Positions 1-11,020 of a DNA stretch of 64,000 bases are shown in pieces (the first letter of the stretch is position 1; every line of letters begins with the position of its first letter). The notes under the pieces were generated by a model. It made no database searches, was not told the DNA's origin, and saw only the letters and a list, made by a program, of their open reading frames with translations. This stretch comes from an uncultured Myxococcales bacterium. Lineage in GTDB: Bacteria; Myxococcota_A; UBA9042. Both the position numbers and the translations under genes were made by a program. The stretch covers positions 1-64,000 of the forward strand of contig CAISBR010000072.1 of the NCBI GenBank assembly GCA_903883645.1, written 5' to 3'.

Positions 1-873
1 CAACAGAGTGCGCAAAGCCAGATAGACACAAGCGAAATGGTCAGCGCTGCCGAATACGATGCCCAAGTCGAAGCGCGCGAAGAGGCCGAGACGCGGGCGA
101 CCAAGGCTGAGCGCGAGCTGGCGCAGCTTAAACGGACCCAGGCGGCGCAGAAGGCTCCAGCTGAGCTCGAGGCCCAGATCGCCGACCTGCAGACGCGGCT
201 GGCGCAGGCGGAGTCGAGGCCGGCGACGCCCCAAGAGTCGCCGGATACCACTGAGTTAGCCCGACTACGGCTGCAACTGAAGGCGGAAAAAGGCCGGTCG
301 GCGCAGCTCGAAGCCGACTTGGCTGGCCAGACCAGTGCAGCCAAAGACGACGGCGCCCTGCTGGCAGCCCAAAGCGAACTGGCCAAGCTGCGGTCCGAAC
401 TGGCAGCGGCTAAGCTGGCGAGTGCTGGTGCGGCCGATTCAGCCGATTTGCACAGTCAGCTCGAGAGGTTGACGGCCGCCAACCGCGAGCTGCAAGAGAC
501 GATCAGCGCCAACTTAAAGCGCATTCAGCGGCTAACCGCGCAACAGGCGGCGGGCGGCGATACCGAGGGGCTGACGCGGCAGGTGACCAAGCTGCAGGCG
601 GAGTTGACTGCGGCGCTAGCCCGGCCGACAGGCGCGGGCCTAGCCGACCCAAAGGTGGTCAGGCTGGTCCAGGACTTGAACGGCTTCGTCAAGAGCTTCA
701 TCAACGAATTCGACGCAGTGGCCGACTCCATCGAGCGCATGCGCGGTGAGGATGCCGGCGAGCGCGACGAGGCCGCGGGCGAGTTGCCCGAGTCGATCGA
801 GAAGTGCCAGAATCTTAGCCAAGAAATCAAGAACTTGGTCCGCGACCTGCGCGCAGCGGTCGAGGCCAGTTGA
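1..873 (+). CDS. Coiled-coil protein of unknown function, possibly 5'-truncated
   Basis: The frame is open from base 1, with a first ATG at 37 (278 aa from there), so the true start may lie left of the window. The sequence is almost entirely Ala/Glu/Leu/Arg/Gln-rich heptad-like helix, giving a predicted long coiled coil over roughly residues 5-200. It has no membrane segment and no catalytic motif. The last 70 residues, which include a stretch beginning KVVRLVQDLNGFVKSF, look like a separate helical bundle. The stop overlaps the TTG start candidate of the PilZ gene, so the two are probably co-translated. A structural or scaffolding role is inference; I do not recognise a family. Confidence 0.7.
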   Translation, partial: QQSAQSQIDTSEMVSAAEYDAQVEAREEAETRATKAERELAQLKRTQAAQKAPAELEAQIADLQTRLAQAESRPATPQESPDTTELARLRLQLKAEKGRSAQLEADLAGQTSAAKDDGALLAAQSELAKLRSELAAAKLASAGAADSADLHSQLERLTAANRELQETISANLKRIQRLTAQQAAGGDTEGLTRQVTKLQAELTAALARPTGAGLADPKVVRLVQDLNGFVKSFINEFDAVADSIERMRGEDAGERDEAAGELPESIEKCQNLSQEIKNLVRDLRAAVEAS

Positions 874-1577
874 ACGTGATGGCCGCGAGCTCCAAGCCGG
901 CGCCAATCGAGACTGTGGTCTTGCCGGCCGAAGGCGTTGAGGTCACTGTGCTCGTGGAGCGCGATGGTGCCCCGCTGAGCCAGCGCGCTCGTGTCGGCAA
1001 AGTCAGCGAGGCAAGCCTGTTGCTGCAGCGCGCGCCCGGGGTGCCCGCTCACCTGACGCCGTTTGGCACGGGACCGCGCACGCCGCTGCACGCCTACGAT
1101 CGCGTGACGGTGATGTTTGAAGTGGCGGGGCGGCTGCACCTGTGGCCGATGTTGGTCGAAGAGGTGCTGCCGTCGAGTTGCTACTTGGTGGCTGAGCGCG
1201 CGCCGACTCTGGGTGAGCGACGGCAGTTTGTGCGCGCCCGCGTGCATGCGAACCTGGGCATCGGTCGGCTGGGTGGGGCGCAGCCGATCGTGCGGCCTTC
1301 GAGTTTTGACTTGTCAGCCTCGGGCTTGAGCGCAGTGGTGCCCGATGCTTGGGAGCACGGGACCCATGTGGCGATCGCCATCGTCGAGAGCCCAGACATG
1401 CTGCCGATCGTTGCGACGAGCGAAGTGGTGCGCTGCGCCGCGGCCAAGGGCGGCTATCAACTAGCCGTGTTGTTTGACGAACTTACTTCGCAAGACGAAA
1501 AGCGCCTCGCGCACTTGGTCCACACGGCGCGTGAGCAGGCGTTGGTCGAGCGGCTTGGACGGCGACGCGCGCTCTAG
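870..1577 (+). CDS. PilZ-domain protein (putative c-di-GMP receptor)
   Basis: The C-terminal half carries both PilZ signatures: RRQFVR at residues 117-122 (the RxxxR c-di-GMP-binding arginines) and DLSASG at 147-152 (the D/NxSxxG motif). The N-terminal 110 residues look like a YcgR-type flanking beta domain. The protein probably binds cyclic di-GMP in the cytoplasm and passes the signal to an unknown partner. Start choice is open. TTG at 870 overlaps the upstream stop and has GAGG 4 nt before it; GTG at 876 and ATG at 879 are in frame a few codons on. The 1-nt or shorter spacing to the coiled-coil gene suggests a functional pair, as with PilZ proteins beside motility or secretion scaffolds. 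Both binding motifs look intact. Confidence 0.85.
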   Translation: MNVMAASSKPAPIETVVLPAEGVEVTVLVERDGAPLSQRARVGKVSEASLLLQRAPGVPAHLTPFGTGPRTPLHAYDRVTVMFEVAGRLHLWPMLVEEVLPSSCYLVAERAPTLGERRQFVRARVHANLGIGRLGGAQPIVRPSSFDLSASGLSAVVPDAWEHGTHVAIAIVESPDMLPIVATSEVVRCAAAKGGYQLAVLFDELTSQDEKRLAHLVHTAREQALVERLGRRRAL

Positions 1578-1617
1578 AACAGCCAGCATGGGTCCGAAAG
1601 GCCCCGCGCAACGTGTC

Positions 1618-1642
1618 GAAGTCGACCGGAGCTCCGGACTTC
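1618..1642. terminator. Hairpin between convergent genes, possible bidirectional terminator
   Basis: GAAGT and ACTTC arms enclose the palindrome CCGGAGCTCCGG (1626-1637), with a 3-nt bulge on the left arm. It lies in the 118-bp gap between two convergent genes. There is no clear T-run on either side, so termination is inferred only from position and pairing. Confidence 0.4.
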
Positions 1643-1695
1643 ATTGAGCAAGGCCGCTGGCGGCTCGAGTTACCGAGTGCAGTTTGACGCTTGGA

Positions 1696-2814
1696 CTAGT
1701 TCGCAGCGGGCGGCGTGCCTTCGGGCGGGCGACGGCGAATGACCTTGCCGGGCGCAGACGAAGGGGCCAAGGCCTCAGCGCGGCGGATGTACGTCTCCGT
1801 GCTGCCGTCGACTGTGCGGATAAAGAGGTCGCGCTCGCGGCTCATGCACATGTTGAACACGCGCTTGGCGTCCTCGACGCCCAGCCAGCCGGCATCGATA
1901 CCGACTTGAATCAGCTCGTCGCGGCTGCGGGGGCCGGGATTATTCTTCATCCAACCGTCGAACTGGTCGACGAGGCGGCCAGTGCGGACCTTGGGAGCGG
2001 GCTGGGCGGGCAACTTAGTCACCGGCCTGACGACAGCAATCGCTTCGTTGGGCGTCAGCGCCGAGGCGGGGTCGAGCGCCGCAGCGGGCATTGCCGCTAT
2101 GGCAAGGCCCGGGACCGCAGCCGGCGCGTAGCCAACGGGCACGGTGCGCGGGCGACCGGGCAGGGTCGGCTTGTTGGCTCCGGCCTCGAAGAACGCCGCG
2201 GTGGCAGCGCTGGCGGCGAGCAGGTCACGCCGGGGCAGGACCAAGTTTAGTGACGGCGGCAGCGGAATGCTGCGCGGGCGACCCGGCGACAAGTCGGCGC
2301 GCGGCGGCGGGCCACCGACCGGGCGCCCCGGCTTCTTCACGTCGCTGGATGGGTCGGCCTGCACCAAACGGGCAGCCGGCTGCGGCACAGTTCGCACGGG
2401 TTCCGTCTGGCTATTTGCACGCGGGACGAAGGCGGCATCTGCCGACTCACGCTCCGCGATCACCATGTGGTCCGCGGCCGTGGCCTTGCCGGCAAGATAC
2501 GAAACGGCGCCCGTGCGCACGGGCAGTGGGGCCACCCCCGCCTCGGCGGGCTCGCGGCCCACCCAGCGCGACACGGCCGGCGATTCAAGCGTCTGCACGG
2601 TTGCCACCGGCGCGACTGCAAGCGTGTCACCCGCCAGCACGGCAGGCTTGATCTGCTGCGGCGCGTGGGGCTTCGTCACCGCTTCAAGGAACTGGGCGAT
2701 GGCGAACAATTCGGCCGCAGACGCCGTGGTCCCCGGTTCGGTGTGGAGTTGGAATCGATCGCCGTCGGTGCCGATGACCGACAGGCCACCAAAGCGCAGT
2801 TCGAGCTTCATCAC
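1696..2814 (-). CDS. Hypothetical protein with Pro/Ala-rich linker and conserved C-terminal domain
   Basis: 372 aa. Residues 1-45 form a compact domain (starting MKLELRFGG). Then come about 220 residues of Pro/Ala/Arg-rich, probably disordered linker. A final domain of about 95 residues looks folded and includes SRDELIQVGIDAGWLG and ERDLFIRTVDGSTETYIRR, possibly a small winged-helix-like unit. No signal peptide or membrane segment is seen. The GTG start (2814) overlaps the TGA of the ABC ATPase gene as GTGA, so translation is probably coupled; ATG at 2811 is the alternative. I do not recognise the family. The coupling suggests it works with the ATPase, but there is no permease here to show on what. 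Confidence 0.65.
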   Translation of the reverse strand: MMKLELRFGGLSVIGTDGDRFQLHTEPGTTASAAELFAIAQFLEAVTKPHAPQQIKPAVLAGDTLAVAPVATVQTLESPAVSRWVGREPAEAGVAPLPVRTGAVSYLAGKATAADHMVIAERESADAAFVPRANSQTEPVRTVPQPAARLVQADPSSDVKKPGRPVGGPPPRADLSPGRPRSIPLPPSLNLVLPRRDLLAASAATAAFFEAGANKPTLPGRPRTVPVGYAPAAVPGLAIAAMPAAALDPASALTPNEAIAVVRPVTKLPAQPAPKVRTGRLVDQFDGWMKNNPGPRSRDELIQVGIDAGWLGVEDAKRVFNMCMSRERDLFIRTVDGSTETYIRRAEALAPSSAPGKVIRRRPPEGTPPAAN

Positions 2815-3578
2815 GCTACTCCTGAGGCGGCCGAAGTGGCCGCCTCCCTAAAATGCGACTCGCGCGGTTCTTGAAGCCCCGCGTGGTCATCGGCCTGGGC
2901 GACAAGGCGATCGTCGCGCTGGATGGCGCCGTCGCGAATCACCAGCAAGCGCGTTCCTACTCGGGCGGCCTGGGCATCGTGGGTCACCATGACCACCGTC
3001 GCACCCTGCTCGCTAGCTTGGCGGCGCAGCAACTGCAGCACCTCGTGGCCTGATGCCGTGTCGAGGTTACCAGTCGGCTCGTCCGCCAAAATGATAGGAG
3101 GCGCCGTAACAAATGCACGGGCAATCGCCACGCGCTGCATTTCGCCACCGCTCAACTGCCCGGGCTTGTGGTCAAGCCGGTGGTTCAGGCCAACGTGGTG
3201 CAACAGTTCGTGAGCGCGGTCGCGGTCTTGGCGCGTGGGTGCGCGACTCATCAACACCGGCAGCAACACGTTTTCGACGGCAGTGAGCGTGGGAAGCAGG
3301 TTGAAGAACTGGAAAATCAAGCCGATTCGATTGCGGCGAAGCAGCGTGACTTGGTCGTCGCTCAGACTGGCAATGTCGCGGCCGTCGAGGCGAATTGTGC
3401 CCGAGCTCGGCCGGTCGAGTGCGCTGAGCAGGTTGAGCAGAGTGGACTTGCCGCTGCCAGAAGGGCCCATGATCGCGACAAACTCGCCGCGCGTGATCGA
3501 CAGGTTGATACCGCGCAATGCCTCGACAGGCACGTCGCCGTGATCATAGCGTTTGCTAACCTGTTGAAGCTCGATCAT
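2811..3578 (-). CDS. ABC transporter ATP-binding protein, LolD/MacB type
   Basis: 255 aa, normal length for this class. Walker A GPSGSGKST is at residues 38-46, the Q-loop glutamine at about 90 (GLIFQFFNLL), the signature LSGGEMQRVAIARA from 142 and Walker B IILADE at 162-167, followed by the H-loop VMVTHD. All catalytic elements are present. The sequence matches the LolD/MacB/FtsE-like branch, whose members power lipoprotein release or export, or mechanotransmission, from the inner membrane. No FtsX/LolC-like permease is adjacent; the coupled downstream gene is soluble and unknown. Start ATG at 3578 has no competing upstream start. The substrate cannot be assigned. Confidence 0.9.
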   Translation of the reverse strand: MIELQQVSKRYDHGDVPVEALRGINLSITRGEFVAIMGPSGSGKSTLLNLLSALDRPSSGTIRLDGRDIASLSDDQVTLLRRNRIGLIFQFFNLLPTLTAVENVLLPVLMSRAPTRQDRDRAHELLHHVGLNHRLDHKPGQLSGGEMQRVAIARAFVTAPPIILADEPTGNLDTASGHEVLQLLRRQASEQGATVVMVTHDAQAARVGTRLLVIRDGAIQRDDRLVAQADDHAGLQEPRESHFREAATSAASGVA

Positions 3579-3715
3579 AGACAGACTACCACCACCCTGT
3601 AGACATCGTGCACGCTGGCGATCGGCCAGTCAAGTGCCAACCGTGGACTGTAGCGGCGACTCTGCCTGCGCGGAGTCTCGCTTGGACCGCGGATCGCTCG
3701 ACGCAACCGCAAGCC

Positions 3716-6436
3716 TCATGTTGCGGCAATGCGCTCAATTCGCACGGCGCAGACCTTGTATTCGGCCGTGCCGGTGATGGGATCGCCCTCGTCGAGCGTC
3801 AGCAAGTTGGTGCGGGTCGCTGTGGCAAAATTGTGCATTGGCATCCAGACCAGGCCGGGCCGGACGCGCGAACTGATGAGCGTAGGGACTTCGACTTGGC
3901 CGCGCCGCGAGGTGACCCGCACCAACTCGCCGTCGGCAACGCCGAGGTCGCGGGCATCACGTCGCGAAATCTCTACGAAATTTGTCGAAAACTTGAGGTT
4001 AGGGCCACGATCGCGCCGGGTTTGATTGCCGGCATTGTAGTGGTACAGCACGCGACCGGTCGACAGGACTAGCGGATACTCGGGGGTCGGCGGCTCGGCA
4101 GACGGACGGTATTTTACAGCGTGCAGCAGCACCTTGCCGCGCATGGGGCCACCCACATGCAAAGTCGGCGTGCCCGGGTGATCAGGCGTTGGGCATGGCC
4201 ACTGCAGACCGCCGTCGCGGTCAAGGCGCTCGTGCGAAATACCAGCCAACTTCGGGCTTTGCCGCGTCATCTCGGCCCAGATCGCCGCGGGCGCAGCATA
4301 ATCGGGCATCGGATAGCCACAAGCGCGCGCGAGGTCGACTAGAATCTGCCAATCGGGCCGCGCTTGCCCTGGCGGCGCCACCGCCCGACGGACCCGCTGC
4401 ACCCGGCGGTCGGTGTTGGTAAAGGTGCCGTCCTTTTCCGCAAAGCACGCGGCGGGCAGCACGACATGGGCAAATCGAGCGGTTTCACTGGGGAAAATCT
4501 CTTGCAGCACCACGAACTCGAGCTGATTAAGGCCGTGTTCGAGGCGCGCCACATTCGGCTCCGACACCAGGATATCTTCGCCCATCACAAACAGGCCGCG
4601 GATGTCGCCCGCTTCGATGCCATGCATGATCTCGTTGAGATTTAGACCTCTTTCGGTCGGAAGCGCCACGCCCCACTCGGTCTCGAAGCGGGCGCGCACG
4701 GCGGCGTCGGCCACTTTTTGCACGCCGGGCAGGTTGTCGGGATGCGCCCCCATGTCGCCGGCACCTTGCACGTTGTTCTGGCCACGCAAGGGGTTAAGAC
4801 CCGCCGAGCGCACCCCGAGATGCCCCGTTATGGCGACAAGGTTGGCGAGAGCGAACACGTTGTCGGTACCGTGGGTGTGTTCGGTGATGCCCAATGTGTA
4901 GAAGATTGCAGCCTTTTTTGTAGTCGCGTACGCCCGTGCAAGCTGGCGAATCTGCTCGGCGGGCACGCCAGTAATCGCCTCGGCCTGTTCAGGAGCATAG
5001 TCCTTGACCAAGTTGGCCAATTCTTCAAAGTTCTCTGTATAGTTGGCTACGTAGTCGCGGTCGTAGAGTTGCTCGGCAATGACGGTGTGCACTAGCGCGT
5101 TGATCAGCCACACGTCGCTGCCCGGGCGGTGCTGCAAGTGCTGCTCGGCCATCTGCGTCAGCCAAATTGCCCGCGGATCCGCCACAAATAGCCGCGCACC
5201 GCGGTGCAGAGCCCGCTTCATCTCCATGGCGATGACCGGATGCGCCTCGGTGGTGTTGCTGCCGATCACAAACAGCAGGTCGCAGTCCCTAAATTCGGGG
5301 ACCGAGTTGGTCATCGCGCCCGCACCGAACGTGGCCGCCAGACCGGCGACCGTGGGATCGTGTCAAGTTGCTGCGCACTGGTGCACGTTGTTGGTCTGAA
5401 AGACCGCACGCGCGAGCTTCTGCACCAAGTAGTTTTCTTCGTTGGTACAGCGCGACGACGACACAAACCCGAGCGCGTGCGGGCCGTGGCGGTCGCGCAC
5501 ACCGAGCAAACCTTTGGCGGCGTAGTGCAGCGCCTCGTCCCAGGTCGCATCGTGGAGTTCGCCGTCGGCGCCGCGAATCTTCGGTGTGCGCAAGCGGTCG
5601 TCGTGGTGAACAAAGCCGTAGGCAAAACGCCCCTTTACGCACAGGTTGCCGTCGTTGACGGTCTCGCCCGGTGGGGGCGCGGTCACCTGGATGATCTTGC
5701 CTTCTTGGACGTTCAAGTCGAGCTGGCAGCCGACGCCACAGAAGTTGCATGTGGTGCGAACCTTTTGCACAGCCTCAGGTTTTTCGAAGCGGGGCGCCTG
5801 CTTGGCGTGCATTGCGCCGGTGGGGCACACGTCGACGCAGCCGCCACAGAGCTCGCAGGAGGTGTCGAGTAGGCCGCGGTCGCCGGCGGTGGCGATGCTG
5901 GTCTCGGCGCCGCGCCAAGCCAGTGAAATCGCGCTTACGGCCTCGACTTCGTCGCAGTAGCGGGTGCAGCGGGCGCATAGGATGCAGAGGTCGGGGTCGT
6001 AGGCTATGTAGGGATTGGCGTCGACTCCGCGCGGATGGCGGGGGGAATCAATAGACAAAAGACGCTTAAATTCGATACCTTGAGCCAAACTACGGAGGTC
6101 ATTGCCTTGGGTGGTGTGCACGGGCAAGCCGTCGCTATCCAGCCGGTGGTCGGCCACATAGAGCCCCAGCAAGGTCGCACGGTGGCGCTGGACGCGCGGC
6201 GAGCTCGTCTGCACACGCAACTCTTTAGAAACAGGCCAATTACATGCCGGTTGCAGGCGGCGCTGACCGTCGATCTCGACCAAGCAGGCCCGGCAACAGC
6301 CGGCCGCATCGAGACGCTCGTCGTGGCACAGCGTAGGAATCGCGATGTGATTGCGCTTGGCCACTTGCAGAACAGTTTCGCCTGATTGCGCAACAAGGGT
6401 GCGACCGTCAATATGGATAGTCAGGGTCTCAGCCAT
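3716..6436 (-). CDS. Formate dehydrogenase catalytic subunit, selenocysteine-containing (TGA at 5363-5365 read as Sec)
   Basis: Read through an in-frame TGA, this is a 906-aa molybdopterin (Mo/W-bis-MGD) formate dehydrogenase. Domains in order: plant-type [2Fe-2S] ferredoxin (Cys37, 48, 51, 65); a NuoG-like linker; two [4Fe-4S] sites (CILCARCTRYC from 151, CELCGGCVDVCPTG from 194); the Mo-proximal cluster (Cys230, 233, 237, 266) with Lys268; the catalytic domain; and the C-terminal dinucleotide-binding domain (LVLSTGRVLYHYN). The TGA is codon 358 in the context CAAT-Sec-HDPTVAGL, exactly the active-site U-H of FdhF-type enzymes. The later NPLRGQNNVQGA supplies the conserved catalytic Arg. The His-Cys box of the NuoG-like region has lost its cysteines. 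Start ATG 6436 has AGGAG 7 nt upstream and overlaps the diaphorase stop by 8 bp. The partner is that diaphorase, so the enzyme is probably NAD-linked and cytoplasmic. Confidence 0.93.
5333..5351 (-). promoter_or_regulatory. Bacterial SECIS element for FDH selenocysteine insertion
   Basis: Starting 11 nt after the TGA on the minus strand, GGUCGCC and GGCGGCC form a perfect 7-bp stem (one G-U pair) closed by the loop GGUCU. The distance and the GGUCU loop match the E. coli fdhF SECIS, where SelB binds the loop G and U. The bulged U of the E. coli element is not evident. It lies inside the coding sequence, as bacterial SECIS elements must. Confidence 0.9.
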
Positions 6437-7973
6437 GGTGATGCTCCTGCGTAACGGGCCGACGGCCAAATTGCTCTGGAAAATGCTGCATTGCGCTAGT
6501 CAGCGGCAGCGAGGCGACCTGACCCAGGCCGCAGATAGAACCTTCGTTCATTTCCCAAGCGACATCAAGGACATCGCTGAGCTCCCCGGGATCGCCGCTC
6601 GCCAAGTAGCGGTCGAGGGCCTGGCGCACCCAGCGGCTGCCGAGGCGGCACGGGGCGCACTGTCCGCAGCTTTCGTGTTCAAAAAAGCTGAGTTGCCAGT
6701 GCACGGCCAGCACCAAGTCGGCCGTGTCGTTTAGCACTACCGCTCCGGCGCTGCCGAGCATCGCGCCCACTTGCCCAAGGCTGGCAAAATCCAGGGGTCG
6801 GCTGCGCTCGGACATCGGCAAGAAGCCCGACGAGGCCCCTCCCGGCGAAAATGCTTGTGGAGTGCCGACATAGCCCCCCGCACAGGCCACCAATTCGTCG
6901 AGAGAAACGCCGAGAGGCAGCTCGTAGACCCCCGGCCGCTGCACATGCCCTGAGATGCAGTACAGCTTGGCCCCCGGCTCGCGTCGACCCAAGCTGGCGA
7001 AGCGCACGCCGCCGCGCAGCGCAATGTCGGGCACGCACGCCAGCGTCTCGACGTTGTGGATCAGGGTGGGTTTATTACGAAAACCACGCTCCGTCGGAAA
7101 CGGCGGCTTTAGGCGCGGCATACCCCGGCGGCCTTCAAGACTCTCAAGCAGCGCCGTCTCCTCGCCGCAAACATAAGCACCCTGCCCGCGCACGATGTGG
7201 AACTGCAGACCGGCGAGCGGGCCGTGGCAGGCATCGTCGATCGCGCTTTGCAAAATGCGCCGTTCGCGCTCGAACTCGCCTCGCAGATAGATATAGATCT
7301 CAGTCGCTTGCACCACATGCGCGGCAATCGCAAGCCCTTCTAGCAGCTTGTCGGGCTGACGGCGGATCACCTCGCGGTCTTTGAAGGTGCCCGGTTCGCC
7401 CTCGTCGGCATTGCACACTACGTAACGAGTAGGATCTGTTTGGTTGCGCACGCTGCGCCACTTGAGATGGGCCGGAAAGCCTGCTCCGCCGCGCCCTTGT
7501 AGCCCTGCCGCTTGCAGCTCAGCGATCACAGCGTCGGCACCCAACTTCAGAGCGGCGCCCAAGCCACGGTAGCTGCGGTCGCGCTCGCCGCCCAAATTGA
7601 TAGGCAGATCCGGGTTATTGGGCAGCACGTGCGCCGGCTGGTCGCAAGCGGGCAGCGGCAGCAGCGCGGGCCCCACCGCCGCGGGCGCAACGTCGCATAG
7701 CCCCAGACAAGCGACAGATTGCGTCGCCACACCCTGCTCCGTCAGCTGGTGCCGCAGCTGCTCGGCACCTTGGATACGACAAGACAACCCGTTGCAAACT
7801 AGCGTATTTTGTGGATCGCGACGCAAAAGACCATAGAACAGCCCGGCGCCCCACACGTCGGCTTCGGGCACGCCGGTCTGCTTGGCCACCTGCGCCACCG
7901 CCGCGGTCGAGGCTCCGCCCATATCGGCAAGTTGCTGCAAAATTCCTTCGCGCTGAGCACCTTTGCGTTGCAT
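6429..7973 (-). CDS. NAD-linked diaphorase subunit, NuoE-NuoF fusion (HoxF/FdsB-like)
   Basis: 514 aa. A NuoE-like N-terminal region carries the [2Fe-2S] ligands Cys60, 65, 89 and 93 (CxxxxC and CxxxC). The NuoF-like core follows: FMN/NADH loop GRGGAGFP at 160-167, NADEGEPGTFKDR at 188-200, GAYVCGEETALL from 265, and a [4Fe-4S] site at Cys436, 439, 442 and 481. All expected cofactor ligands are present. It should pass electrons between NAD(H) and the iron-sulfur chain of the downstream FDH subunit. The start ATG 7973 has GAGG 8 nt upstream, 9 bp after the transporter gene. It overlaps the FDH gene by 8 bp, so the subunits are made together. The C-terminus is His-rich (EHHHG). No separate FdsG-like subunit is seen because the fusion supplies it. 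Confidence 0.92.
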   Translation of the reverse strand: MQRKGAQREGILQQLADMGGASTAAVAQVAKQTGVPEADVWGAGLFYGLLRRDPQNTLVCNGLSCRIQGAEQLRHQLTEQGVATQSVACLGLCDVAPAAVGPALLPLPACDQPAHVLPNNPDLPINLGGERDRSYRGLGAALKLGADAVIAELQAAGLQGRGGAGFPAHLKWRSVRNQTDPTRYVVCNADEGEPGTFKDREVIRRQPDKLLEGLAIAAHVVQATEIYIYLRGEFERERRILQSAIDDACHGPLAGLQFHIVRGQGAYVCGEETALLESLEGRRGMPRLKPPFPTERGFRNKPTLIHNVETLACVPDIALRGGVRFASLGRREPGAKLYCISGHVQRPGVYELPLGVSLDELVACAGGYVGTPQAFSPGGASSGFLPMSERSRPLDFASLGQVGAMLGSAGAVVLNDTADLVLAVHWQLSFFEHESCGQCAPCRLGSRWVRQALDRYLASGDPGELSDVLDVAWEMNEGSICGLGQVASLPLTSAMQHFPEQFGRRPVTQEHHHG

Positions 7974-7982
7974 ATGGGCACC

Positions 7983-9926
<1,944 letters not shown>

Positions 9927-9933
9927 AAAGACC

Positions 9934-10911
9934 TCAACTGCGGAGCCAACGCGCGGCCGGGCGGGCGTAATAGGTCAAGATCAGATCGGCACCCGCGCGG
10001 CGGATCGACAGCAAACTCTCGAGTACTACACGCTTTTCGTCGATCCAGCCATTCTGCGCCGCGGCCTTGATCATCGCATACTCGCCCGACACTTGGTACG
10101 CCGCGACCGGCAGCGTCGTATTTTCGCGGATGAGGCGAATCACGTCGAGGTACGGGCCGGCCGGCTTGACCATGACCATGTCGGCGCCTTCACCCTCGTC
10201 GAGCGCCAATTCACGGAGCGATTCGCGGGAGTTAGCCGGGTCCATCTGGTAGGTCTTCTTGTCGCCGAACTTGGGCGCCGAGTCGAGCGCATCGCGGAAC
10301 GGCCCGTAAAAAGCCGAAGCATATTTCGCGGTATACGACAGGATCGACACGCCGGTAAAACCTTCGCTATCGAGCGCATCGCGGATCGCGGCCACCCGAC
10401 CGTCCATCATGTCGGACGGCGCGACGATGTCGACACCGGCATGAGCATGACAAAGCGCTTGTTTACACAGCACTTCTACCGTCTCATCGTTGATAATCTG
10501 CCCGTCTTGCACGATGCCGTCGTGGCCATCGCTGTTGTACGGGTCGAGGGCAACGTCGCTCAGCACGGTAAGCTCGGGCCACTGCCGCTTCATCTCAGCG
10601 ATGAGGGTAGGCACCAGACCCTTGGGGTTAAAACACTCGCGGCCATCCGAGGTTTTTAGCCCCTCGTCGATTTTGGGGAACAGAATGACCGCGCGGATCC
10701 CCTCGTCGTACGCGCCCTGCACTTCTTGCAGCAAGGCCGCGCGATCTAAGCGGAAACAGCCAGGCATCGAACCGATCGGCTCAATCCCGGCGCCCGCGTG
10801 GACGAAAAGCGGCAGGATAAGGTGCTGCGGAGCCAGCCAAGTCTCGGCAATGGCAGCGCGAATGGCCGGCGACTTGCGGTTGCGGCGCGGACGGTAAGGC
10901 AGATCAAGCAT
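9934..10911 (-). CDS. hemB: Porphobilinogen synthase (delta-aminolevulinic acid dehydratase)
   Basis: 325 aa from ATG 10911, the usual family length. It condenses two 5-aminolevulinate molecules to porphobilinogen in cytoplasmic tetrapyrrole synthesis. Both Schiff-base lysines are visible (SYTAKYAS and MVKPAGPYLD). The metal loop reads DVALDPYNSDGHDG, the Asp-type version, not the Cys-rich DVCLCEYTSHGHCG type, so the enzyme should be Mg-dependent rather than Zn-dependent. Longer in-frame starts exist (ATG 10950, ATG 10992) with no better ribosome site, so the N-terminus is uncertain. The stop is 7 bp before the metal permease gene, and the FDH genes follow. Haem supply also fits the many c-type cytochromes in this window. 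Confidence 0.93.
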   Translation of the reverse strand: MLDLPYRPRRNRKSPAIRAAIAETWLAPQHLILPLFVHAGAGIEPIGSMPGCFRLDRAALLQEVQGAYDEGIRAVILFPKIDEGLKTSDGRECFNPKGLVPTLIAEMKRQWPELTVLSDVALDPYNSDGHDGIVQDGQIINDETVEVLCKQALCHAHAGVDIVAPSDMMDGRVAAIRDALDSEGFTGVSILSYTAKYASAFYGPFRDALDSAPKFGDKKTYQMDPANSRESLRELALDEGEGADMVMVKPAGPYLDVIRLIRENTTLPVAAYQVSGEYAMIKAAAQNGWIDEKRVVLESLLSIRRAGADLILTYYARPAARWLRS

Positions 10912-11020
10912 GAATTCACGCAGGCGCACACTGGCGCGCCGGGCAAGCATAGCAGAGCGTCGCCGCGGCGGGGATAGCGGCCGATGCGACATGAGAAGGC
11001 TGTGACGGAGGGGCGAAGGG

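Noticed and set aside
5363-5365. In-frame stop splitting the FDH gene into two genes or a pseudogene
   Set aside because: The stop is TGA at the known Sec site, both sides align to one enzyme, and a correct SECIS follows.
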